From positions 1 to 64,000 of the forward strand of contig RHKP01000010.1 in the NCBI GenBank assembly GCA_008363215.1: a DNA stretch of 64,000 nucleotides, read 5' to 3'. The position numbers and the translations under genes are program-made. Shown piece after piece: positions 26,801 to 34,338 of this stretch; the first letter of the stretch is position 1; every line of letters starts with the position of its first letter. A model generated the notes under the pieces. The model had not been told where the DNA came from, did no database searches, and saw nothing but the letters and a program-made list of their open reading frames with translations. This stretch comes from Cyanobacteria bacterium CYA. GTDB taxonomy: Bacteria > Planctomycetota > Phycisphaerae > Phycisphaerales > UBA1924.

Positions 26801-27800
26801 CGTGCGTCGCCGAAGCACGCTGCAGGTCCGATCGCTTCCGTTCCAGCAGGGCGCGAGATTCGGCGTCGCGCGCGGCGGCGGCCCGCTGGTCGATGGCGTC
26901 GCAAAGCCCGCGCACAGTGGCTGTCTGCTCGATGATCGGGCAGTATCGCCTGCGCAGTTGTGCCAGGCCGAGCAGGCGCATCGGGATGAGCAGCAGCGCC
27001 ACCGCGCCAAAGGTGCCCGCGCCCGCCAGCACCGGTGTGAGCCATTGGGTCCAGTTGGTCAGCGCCCCGCCCGCCACGCCGCCGCCCAGTCCCACCAGCG
27101 GAGTGACGAAGAGCATCATGCGGAAACCTTTGAGCAATCCCGCCCGTTGCAGGCGAACCAGTCGCAAGGTCGCCTCATCGATGACGAGTTTGACGTGGGC
27201 CAGACACTCCTCGGCGTCCACCGGAGGCAATGCGGGAATCGCGGGCGTCGGCGGACCGATGCCGTTGGCGGCCGACTGGGCGAAGTGCCGGGCGGCCTGA
27301 TCCAGTTCGCTCGCCTGTTTGCGCAGCGTCTCAATCCCGCGGGCCACGCGATCGTAGGTCAGGCGGGGTTTGGCTTCGGCGGCGTCGTAGACGGTCTCGG
27401 CCAGCCAGGCCTGTTCCTTGAGTTTCTCGTCTGCTGCGAGTTGCTCGTTGTTGAGTTTTTCGATCAGTCCGAGACGCTCCCGCTCATAGGCGCGCTGGGC
27501 CTCAGTGTGAGTCTGGTAGAACCGCTCGCTCAGGCGGGTGAGCGTCCGCTCACGCTTCTCGTTGAGTTCCTTCAGGCGCGACTCAGACTCCTGCTGGGCC
27601 TTGTGCCGGCGGTGCCGGCATTCACGCTCGGCCTGCTCGGTCTGTTCGCTGATGCGTCGTTCCAAGAGGGTCGATTCGGCCGCGAACTCGGCGATGGTCT
27701 GCTGGAACAGCGTGATGAGGGCGTGCTGGCGCCGGGCGAAGGGCCCGTGCATGAGGTGCTCGACGGTGATGGGCTCTTGCAGTGTGGTCATGCGGGTCAT
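23880..27800 (-). CDS. FtsK/SpoIIIE-type ATPase, EccC/EssC-like (type VII secretion-related)
   Basis: A 1306-aa protein. An N-terminal coiled coil (about residues 40-140) leads to two membrane helices (about 223-280), then a second Lys/Glu/Arg-rich coiled coil (about 300-440). Three ATPase-like segments follow. A first lacks a P-loop (around 500, LLLECGPAQRDAA). A central one is intact, with Walker A GKTGSGKST (about 777-785) and Walker B TLLIIDEFQEFF (about 880-891). A third is again degenerate (around 1075, LLVGQQDDPAL). One active plus two inactive domains is the arrangement seen in EccC/EssC. Its start overlaps the second WXG-like gene by four bases (ATGA). It probably drives export of the WXG proteins. 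Confidence 0.88.
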   Translation of the reverse strand: MTRMTTLQEPITVEHLMHGPFARRQHALITLFQQTIAEFAAESTLLERRISEQTEQAERECRHRRHKAQQESESRLKELNEKRERTLTRLSERFYQTHTEAQRAYERERLGLIEKLNNEQLAADEKLKEQAWLAETVYDAAEAKPRLTYDRVARGIETLRKQASELDQAARHFAQSAANGIGPPTPAIPALPPVDAEECLAHVKLVIDEATLRLVRLQRAGLLKGFRMMLFVTPLVGLGGGVAGGALTNWTQWLTPVLAGAGTFGAVALLLIPMRLLGLAQLRRRYCPIIEQTATVRGLCDAIDQRAAAARDAESRALLERKRSDLQRASATHAKRREIIEQRRRDDVAGIDQRHKPALEAMKRQHAEELAQVTAQADEQLAQFEAEDAERSSRIESDYAARLSDIGAQHRLERDRLDQTWFERHAMIRAAAEDMEDRAATLFPEWSDGRWREYHPPAAAPTAIMFGHMVADAASFKGGLPPDQRLLEGVRTRYDLPAMMDFPGRCSLLLECGPAQRDAAIATLQNTMLRLLTSIPPGKLRFTIIDPVGLGQSFAGYMHLADFEEALVTNRIWTDPKHIEQRLTDLTEHMEKVIQKYLRNEFESIEAYNVSAGEIAEPYRFLVIADFPTAFTDTAAQRLKSILESGARCGVYTLMLVDPATKLPSAIKIDDLERHAVTVLETEDGLRMAGEPLNELPLTLEAPPSDEFLSRTVRRVGELSKDAGRVEVPFRKITPAAGDLWSEDCSRELRVPLGRAGATKLQYMELGRGTSQHVLIAGKTGSGKSTLLHVLISSLAMWYSPRQVEFYLVDFKKGVEFKTYATHRLAHARAVAVESDREFGLSVLHRLDDELKRRGDLFREAGTAEIGAFREKRPDVHMPRTLLIIDEFQEFFVEDDKIAQDASLLLDRLVRQGRAFGMHVLLGSQTLSGAYSLARSTMGQMAVRIALQCSETDSYIILSEDNAAARLLARPGEAIYNDANGMIEGNSPFQIAWLPDKVRDQALEQVQDRVAGDHYQPPQPQIVFEGNVPARLEENHLLAAALREPTRIMPAAARAWLGDPVAIKEPTSAAFRRHTGSNCLLVGQQDDPALALCAAAMLSLAAQHPRNAARFVIIDGTPADDPRFGTLKSIAAALPQQSVVGSWRDADALLAEVAADLRTREEQNLTDELGVFLFIHGLHRFRSLRRKEDDFSFNADPDAPVSPDKHLASIIREGPGLGIHAFIWSDTVGNLERALDRPTIGEFDTRVLFQMNAADSTTLIDSPAAGKLGMQRALLYNEESGTLEKFRPYSLPGQDWLAEFAQALRR

Positions 27801-28012
27801 TCAGAACAGGCGCGGCGGGCCGCGGCGGTCGCATCGGAGAGTTTTTCCATGGCCGCAAGCGTCGCGCGGATCTTCGGCCCCAGTGCTTCAAGATAGCGTT
27901 CTTCGAACGCACGGGCGGCTTGGTCGTTCCACACGTCGCGGGCACGCAACCACGCCGTGCTCAGTTCCTTGTGCGCGTCGGCCAACATGGCTCGTCCAAC
28001 GGCCGAACTCAT
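27797..28012 (-). CDS. Short WXG100-like protein
   Basis: 71 aa, fully helical. A WND turn (WLRARDVWNDQAARAFEERY) sits between two helices, as the W-x-G turn does in ESAT-6/WXG100 proteins, followed by a helix FEERYLEALGPKIRATLAAM. The aromatic/acid pattern after the turn resembles the YxxxD/E export signal region. It overlaps the upstream coiled-coil gene and the downstream ATPase gene by four bases each, so its translation is tightly linked to both. It is shorter than classic family members (about 100 aa), so the assignment is by pattern and context. Confidence 0.65.
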   Translation of the reverse strand: MSSAVGRAMLADAHKELSTAWLRARDVWNDQAARAFEERYLEALGPKIRATLAAMEKLSDATAAARRACSE

Positions 28013-29064
28013 GGCGGGGTCTCGCGGGGAAAGGCCAGGGTGTCATTCGGCAGCGTCACGCTCTCCACGCCGGCTCCGCGGACGATCACGAGCGTGCCCC
28101 GGGCCAGCCGGAACACTGTTTCCAGCGGTGGACGCAGCGCGATCAGGTCGGACAGGCGCACCCGGTCCAGTTCGCGCCGCTCGGGCTCGGGGTTCCGGTC
28201 GTTCTCCGCCGGGCCGACGTACCAGCCTGAGTCCTCCGCGTCCACCGGCTCGGTCCGCTCGAGGTACACCCGCTCTGCGTCGAGCACACCCGGCGACAAG
28301 CGTACCCACAAACTCATGTCCATCGTCTCGGCCGGATCGAGTTCCAGGAGCATGTCCGACTGTCGGATGCGATCGACGCGCGAGAGGTCGTGCGCCGGGT
28401 AGGCCTCCGGCGACCCCAGCGGTTCGGCACGCCGGCGGCGCCCCGGCCCGGGCGTCGCCTGCCGATACACCGCGTAGGGTGAAGGACGTGCATCGCGCAA
28501 ACGGTCGCGATCGGCGAAACTCTCGCCTGCGGCCTTGGCCAAGCCCCTGGGCTCCGGCGCCTCGCCCATCTCGCCGAGCGTCGGCGTCTGGATCGCGACG
28601 TACTCTTCCAGGGCCGCACTCATGCGGTCGAGGTCGTACAGCGCCTTGTCTTCGAGTGAGACCAGTTGGGAACTGAGCATCTGGGCCGCCCCCTTGTAGG
28701 CCATGTGCTCCTTTTCCAGTTGCCGGATCCAGTGCTGGGTGTTGGCGGCACGGGTTTCGGCGTCTTCGAGCCGGCGCTGGGCCAGTTCCAGGGCCTTGCG
28801 TTCTTCGACGGCCGATCGCGGGTCGCCGCTGGCGGTCCGCTGCTTATTGAACAGGTCGGTCTTTGCCTGCACGATCACATCCTGCCGACGCCGGATCTCC
28901 TTTTTCCAGAACGGCGCCTGGTCGCGACGCAGCCAGTCAATGGTGCGCGAGGCGTCGGCTTCGGCGGCGATAAGGGCGGCGCGCGCCTCTTCCACAAACT
29001 TGATTATCGCGGGACGGAACTCCCGCAAGGCCGCGATCGACGTGACTCTCGCACCGCCCGCCAT
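28009..29064 (-). CDS. Coiled-coil protein of the type VII-like cluster
   Basis: 351 aa, not recognised. Residues about 10-160 are almost all helix with heptad-like character (RRRQDVIVQAKTDLFNKQ, ERKALELAQRRLEDAETR, WIRQLEKEHMAYKG). An acidic/Pro linker with a Gly/Arg-rich patch follows, then a beta-rich C-terminal part (LWVRLSPGVLDAERVYLE ... LVIVRGAGVESVTLPN). There is no signal peptide or membrane segment. It lies 4 bases after the WXG100 gene and overlaps the second WXG-like gene, so it is an obligate member of the unit by position. A chaperone or substrate-adaptor role is possible but unproven. Confidence 0.7.
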   Translation of the reverse strand: MAGGARVTSIAALREFRPAIIKFVEEARAALIAAEADASRTIDWLRRDQAPFWKKEIRRRQDVIVQAKTDLFNKQRTASGDPRSAVEERKALELAQRRLEDAETRAANTQHWIRQLEKEHMAYKGAAQMLSSQLVSLEDKALYDLDRMSAALEEYVAIQTPTLGEMGEAPEPRGLAKAAGESFADRDRLRDARPSPYAVYRQATPGPGRRRRAEPLGSPEAYPAHDLSRVDRIRQSDMLLELDPAETMDMSLWVRLSPGVLDAERVYLERTEPVDAEDSGWYVGPAENDRNPEPERRELDRVRLSDLIALRPPLETVFRLARGTLVIVRGAGVESVTLPNDTLAFPRETPP

Positions 29065-29068
29065 GCGC

Positions 29069-29341
29069 CTACCTCTGCCTCAGGTATTCCTCGACCCGAT
29101 CGGCCTTGCGCAGCAGGAAGGGGATGTGCTGCTCGGCTGCCTGCGTGAAGCGCGTGAGAGTGCGCATGGTGTGCTCGAACTCGCTGACGAACTTGGCCTG
29201 TTCCTGATCGCGCCAGGTCTGGCTGAGCGATTGCATCTGCCCGTTCAACGCGTTCATCTGCTGCGACAGGTTGGCGTTGAATCGCTTGAGGGCCTGGGCG
29301 AAGCGGCGCAGTTCTTCAGGGTCGACAACGGCCTTGGCCAT
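29069..29341 (-). CDS. WXG100-family protein
   Basis: 90 aa, two helices joined by a W-R-D turn (SLSQTWRDQEQAKFVSEFEH, about residues 39-58), the layout of WXG100/ESAT-6 proteins secreted as dimers by type VII systems. The region after the turn (FVSEFEHTMRTL) is amphipathic as expected. ATG 29341 is supported by GGGAGG 5 bases upstream and gives the usual family size; a longer ORF upstream is spurious. It is the first gene of the five-gene unit leading to the EccC-like ATPase and TerC. Confidence 0.8.
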   Translation of the reverse strand: MAKAVVDPEELRRFAQALKRFNANLSQQMNALNGQMQSLSQTWRDQEQAKFVSEFEHTMRTLTRFTQAAEQHIPFLLRKADRVEEYLRQR

Positions 29342-29360
29342 GGGAACCTCCCGTGGGGCG

Positions 29361-29366
29361 ATTGTA
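29361..29366 (-). promoter_or_regulatory. Candidate -10 element for the type VII-like operon
   Basis: On the minus strand TACAAT lies about 20 bases before the WXG100 start codon, which would give a very short leader. A possible -35 (TTGCGG) is 20 bases further upstream, more than the optimal 17, so the assignment is weak. Confidence 0.35.
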
Positions 29367-29455
29367 CGGCACCGCGTCGAGAGGCCCCGCAAGCCCATCC
29401 GAAAGTGGGGGGGAGGAGGTTCCCACGGGTCGGACTTCACGCTTGTCGGGTGGGT

Positions 29456-29491
29456 CGACTTCTCCGAAGTCGGCATCGCCCCGGAGGGGCG
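29456..29491 (-). terminator. Tandem hairpins after the DUF4340 gene
   Basis: Two perfect short hairpins follow the DUF4340 stop codon directly: CGCCCC/GGGGCG (29477-29482 with 29486-29491) and CGACTTC/GAAGTCG (29456-29462 with 29466-29472), each with a 3-base loop. No T-run follows. They separate the Gld-like operon from the type VII-like operon. Confidence 0.5.
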
Positions 29492-29502
29492 AACCACCCA
29501 CC

Positions 29503-30567
29503 TTACCCGTCCGGATCCAGCAGCGGGCCCAGTGGCTGATCGAGCGGGTCTTCCGGCTGCGGGGCCGAACTGGCGATCATGTCGATCATCCGCTTGTTCA
29601 GGTTGTTGAACGCCCACGTCGGGAGTTGGAACTCGCGACCGGCAAAGCGCGCCTGCAACTCGGCCAGTTCTTCGGGCTTCTCCGCCGCCGCCCCTTCGGC
29701 CGTCAGCGTCGCCCACTTGGAACCCGCCTCGTCCACCACGCTCATTCTGATCGTCAAGCCGTCGAAGGTCTGGAACGTGATGGCGGTGACCAGCCCCTCC
29801 AGGCTCTGGCCGGCCGGGCGAACGTCCTCGAAGTTGAGTTGCTGAAGCCCGCGGGCGAGCGGGTCGGCCACGCCCTCTGACCGCAGTGAACGCCCTTCGG
29901 GTATCGGCGCCACCTCGTAGTGCGGTTGCTCGGGCGTGGTCTTGGTCAGAATCATCTCCTCGCCGCTCGGCTGTCTGATGACCACGCTCTTTACGCGCGA
30001 GCCGTCAACCCGCGTCAACGTCTTCTCGGCCCAGACGCTCGCGTCGAGGCTGGTATCAGGCTTGAACTCGATCAGCCACGACTGCACATCACCGCTCTTG
30101 CGCACGTAGCGCATCTGCCTGGAACTGATCCACTCGGTCTTGCCGAGGATGAGCGAGGCCAGCGTCTGCCCGGATGCATCGGACACCGTCAGCAGCGTCG
30201 AGTCGCCCGCCTCGCCCGGCTCCTCGACGCCGATGCGGGTGTACAGGTCGGGGTTGGTGGTTTTGGGCTCGCCGCCTTCGAGTTCGGCCAGCGCGATGAT
30301 CAGCGGGCGGACGCGGGCTTCGACAGCCGGCACGCCGGTCTTTTCGGGCAGCACCCACCCATTGCCCTGGCGCGTCATGCGCACCTGGCCTTCGGGCCCG
30401 GTCAGTTCGATTGAAGTCACGTCATTGATCCGCCCCATTAAGTCGGGGAAGAGCCGGCTGGACATTGCCGGCGCCGGACCCTGCTGCGACGACATGTACG
30501 CCAGCGCGCTGAGCCCTGCGAGCAGTGCGGCCACACCGATCAGAACGAGGTATCCGCGGGTGTTCAT
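29503..30567 (-). CDS. DUF4340-domain protein of the Gld-like ABC operon
   Basis: A 354-aa protein with an N-terminal membrane segment (GYLVLIGVAALLAGLSALAYM) and an extracytoplasmic beta-rich domain typical of DUF4340 (VTSIELTGPEGQVRMTRQGNGW, DLYTRIGVEEP, RYVRKSGDVQSW). Such proteins accompany GldF/GldG-type ABC transporters in planctomycetes and many other bacteria. Its start overlaps the end of the GldG-like gene by four bases. It is likely a partner of that transporter on the outer side of the inner membrane; its exact role is unknown. Confidence 0.85.
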   Translation of the reverse strand: MNTRGYLVLIGVAALLAGLSALAYMSSQQGPAPAMSSRLFPDLMGRINDVTSIELTGPEGQVRMTRQGNGWVLPEKTGVPAVEARVRPLIIALAELEGGEPKTTNPDLYTRIGVEEPGEAGDSTLLTVSDASGQTLASLILGKTEWISSRQMRYVRKSGDVQSWLIEFKPDTSLDASVWAEKTLTRVDGSRVKSVVIRQPSGEEMILTKTTPEQPHYEVAPIPEGRSLRSEGVADPLARGLQQLNFEDVRPAGQSLEGLVTAITFQTFDGLTIRMSVVDEAGSKWATLTAEGAAAEKPEELAELQARFAGREFQLPTWAFNNLNKRMIDMIASSAPQPEDPLDQPLGPLLDPDG

Positions 30568-32474
30568 GACGCTTTGACCTCCGCCTCGCGCACGCGGCGA
30601 CGATCAGCCCCGCGCCGCGACACACGATACACGCCCAGCCCGACGGCGAACAGGGCGACCACCGCCGGCACCAGAGCGATGTTGATGGCCCGCAGCAGCG
30701 TGCCCAGGTTGTGGATCTCACGATTCAGATCGAGTTGCACCTGCCTCAGATTTTTGCGCGCCTCGATCTGCTGCCCGCGCGCCCGCTCCAGTTCGGCCTG
30801 CTGCTCGGGCGTGAGCGTCATCGCCTGGCCGTCGGTGCGCGTCCGCTGGATCTCATTGATCCGCTGCTCGGCTGCACGCAGTTCGTCCTGCAGGCGCTGC
30901 TCCTCAGCCAGACTCTCCTTCTCGGCCGTTCTGCGCATCTCGTCGACGCGTGTGAACGGACGGAAGTACGACGCGCTGGCCCGGATCGACATCAGGTCGG
31001 AGTTGCCCGACAGATTCTCCACCGCGTTGAGCAGCAGCGAGCCGTTGTCGGCGAACTTCTGATATCCCAGCGTCATGCCGCCCAGCCCGACCTCCTGCGC
31101 CCACGACCGGTCATACAACATGTCCGAGTCAGACAGCAGGATCACGTTGATCGGTGTGGTCGAGGCGCTGAGGTGCTTGTCGCTGGGCAGGTCGGCTGAG
31201 GGCGGGCCGCTGGCGAAGGCCGACGGAGCATCTCCCGTGACGCGCACCGCGATGGGCAGTTGCTCGCCCGAGGGCACAAAGTCGCGAATGAGGGCCATTG
31301 GATCGGGAAAACTGACCTTTTCCACGGGGATGCGCATCGACTCGGTGCCGGTCGAGGCAAGCACTTCCATCGTCAGCGGGCTGTCCTCCTGCCGCTCGAT
31401 GACCCCGCCCGCCTGCACCGTCACCAGTTGCAGCGCGGTGGTGATGGCGTCGTCGTCGCTGAGCAGGTCGGCGTTGAGCAGCAGGTACACGACGTAGGAC
31501 ACTTGCCGCGATTCCTGACCCGGTGCATCGACCATGATCGCGTTCTGCTGGTCGCCCGCGACCGTCTGCGGCGCCAGGTCGATCTTCCACGCGTCGCCGA
31601 TCGGGCCCAGGTCGGCTGAGCGGTCGGCGGTGTACATCGCCATCTGGTTGGCCATCGCCTCGGGCGGGATGTACGCCTGGCACTGTGCGTCCAGCGTGAT
31701 GACCGCGCGCCCGCCCCGCATGATGAACTGGTCGATCGCGTACCACGTCTCGGTGCTGAACGACTTGGGAAAGACCACCAGCAGCACCCCGACGTCATCG
31801 GGAATCGCCGACACGCCCGGCTTGAGCATCTGCACGTCATACTGCGACCGCAGTTCGTTCATGATCAGCCACGGGCGCTGCGGGCGACCGGTCATCGGGT
31901 CCATCTCGGCCCCGTCGATCGGCAGCCCGCTGAGAACCGCAATTTTCGGCTTTGCCGGGTTGTTCAGAACGTAGATGATCCGCGCCAGTTCATAGTTGAG
32001 CAGGCGAGGCTCGATCGTCCCAAGCCAAGGGATCACCTCGCGACCGTCCGTCGAGTTGGTCGCCACCAGCCCGAAGTAGACCTTCTCGCCGGCCGCCCCG
32101 ACCGGACGACCCGACAGCCCCGCGGCAATTGCCTGGTCCTCTGCTTCGCTGAACGGCTCGGGGTCGATCAGTTCGAGCGTGATCCGTCCGTTCGATGCGG
32201 CCGCGAACTGGCGCAGCGTGTCTTCGATCCGTCGGTGCAGCGAGATGGCTCCCGGCTGATCGGCGAACAGCGTTCGCGAGAAGTAGACCCGCACGCGGAT
32301 CGGCTCTTCGACATCCCGTGCGATGTTGCGCGCCCCCGCGGGCAGCGTGAACAGTTTGTCGCTGGTCAGATCCACGCTCATCGAGCGCAGCGTGATCGAA
32401 GCGAGCATGTTGACTGCGAAGAACACCACCACGATGGCGGCCAGCACGAGAAGCGAGAACAGTCGCCTATGCAT
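30564..32474 (-). CDS. GldG-like ABC transporter auxiliary protein
   Basis: 636 aa with a membrane helix at each end (LVLAAIVVVFFAVNMLASIT and AINIALVPAVVALFAVGLGV). The large periplasmic part starts with SVDLTSDKLFTLPAGARNI, the GldG signature, and includes a GATase-like fold (ELRSQYDVQMLKPGVSAIPD ... FIMRGGRAVITLDAQ). A coiled coil rich in Glu and Arg (EKESLAEEQRLQDELRAAEQ) precedes the last helix. GldG works with GldA and GldF in Bacteroidetes gliding; here gliding is not implied, only a related exporter. It overlaps the DUF4340 gene. Confidence 0.87.
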   Translation of the reverse strand: MHRRLFSLLVLAAIVVVFFAVNMLASITLRSMSVDLTSDKLFTLPAGARNIARDVEEPIRVRVYFSRTLFADQPGAISLHRRIEDTLRQFAAASNGRITLELIDPEPFSEAEDQAIAAGLSGRPVGAAGEKVYFGLVATNSTDGREVIPWLGTIEPRLLNYELARIIYVLNNPAKPKIAVLSGLPIDGAEMDPMTGRPQRPWLIMNELRSQYDVQMLKPGVSAIPDDVGVLLVVFPKSFSTETWYAIDQFIMRGGRAVITLDAQCQAYIPPEAMANQMAMYTADRSADLGPIGDAWKIDLAPQTVAGDQQNAIMVDAPGQESRQVSYVVYLLLNADLLSDDDAITTALQLVTVQAGGVIERQEDSPLTMEVLASTGTESMRIPVEKVSFPDPMALIRDFVPSGEQLPIAVRVTGDAPSAFASGPPSADLPSDKHLSASTTPINVILLSDSDMLYDRSWAQEVGLGGMTLGYQKFADNGSLLLNAVENLSGNSDLMSIRASASYFRPFTRVDEMRRTAEKESLAEEQRLQDELRAAEQRINEIQRTRTDGQAMTLTPEQQAELERARGQQIEARKNLRQVQLDLNREIHNLGTLLRAINIALVPAVVALFAVGLGVYRVSRRGADRRRVREAEVKAS

Positions 32475-32489
32475 CCGGAAACCCCCCTC

Positions 32490-33241
32490 TCAGGCGCTGC
32501 GGCGCAGTTCAAGGACGATGGCGTTGACAAGCAGCGCCAAACCGATCAGGCTGGCGAAGAACACAAGGTCGCGGGCTTCGATCACGCCTTGCGCAATAGC
32601 CTGGAAGTGCGTCAGGAAACTGAAACTGGCGACAGTCTCCACGATCGCCTGCGGCGCCCACGACTCGATGAAGCTGAGCACCGGCGAGAATCCGGCCAGC
32701 AGAAACACCAGGCACGCCACCACCGAGAGCACGAAGGCGATCACCTGGCTTTTGGTCGCCGCCGAGATGCATGCCCCGATCGCCAGAAACCCGCCGGCGA
32801 GTACGAATGAGCCCAGGTACCCCGCCGCGATCACCCCGTTGTCCGGGTCGCCCAGGAAGTTCACCGTCATCCAGATCGGGAACGTCAGCGTCAGTGCGAT
32901 GCCCGCGAAGGCCCACGCGGCCGCGAACTTGCCGCACACCACCGCCCACGTCGGAATCGGCAGCGTGGCGAGCAGTTCGACCGTGCCGCTGCGGTGCTCC
33001 TCGGCCCAGAGCCGCATCGAGATCGCAGGAATGAGGAACAGGTACAGCCACGGTTGATAGGCGAAGAACGCCTGCAGGTTGGCCTGCCCGCTGCCCTCGG
33101 GGTTGGTCCCGAAGAAGTTGCCGAAGTCTTCATTGAAGGTGAACACGCCCACCAGCACGAGGAAGACCACGATGAACACATAGGCCACCGGCGTGATGAA
33201 GTAGCCCGACAGTTCGCGCTTCAGAACGGCCGCAAACCCCC

Positions 33242-33245
<4 letters not shown>
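32490..33245 (-). CDS. ABC-2-type permease (GldF-like)
   Basis: 251 aa, about six membrane helices, starting FAAVLKRELSGYFITPVAYV, the common first stretch of GldF/ABC-2 permeases, and with MRLWAEEHRSGTVELLATLP, a conserved cytoplasmic loop. It forms the membrane channel of the transporter with the ATPase whose gene overlaps its start by four bases (33242-33245). The GldG-like gene follows after 15 bases. Confidence 0.9.
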
Positions 33246-34192
<947 letters not shown>

Positions 34193-34308
34193 GTGTCCAT
34201 TCCGTGCGTCCCCCGGGCCGATGCAGGCCTCGCGGAGACGAAAAAGACTTATGCGCCCGGGTCCGGCCGGGTCAAGCCCCGGGCGGGTCGATCGCTCGGG
34301 GAAGTCGG

Positions 34309-34332
34309 CGGGCCCGGCTTTCGCCGGGCCCG
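34309..34332. terminator. Long GC hairpin between the S9 peptidase and the Gld-like operon
   Basis: A perfect 10-base stem CGGGCCCGGC/GCCGGGCCCG with loop TTTC, 7 bases beyond the peptidase stop. No T-run follows on the minus strand, so termination strength is uncertain. Confidence 0.5.
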
Positions 34333-34338
34333 CGGTGT

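Noticed and set aside
26034-27896. A 620-codon plus-strand open frame opposite the EccC-like ATPase gene
   Set aside because: Antisense shadow; the minus strand carries Walker motifs and coupled neighbours.
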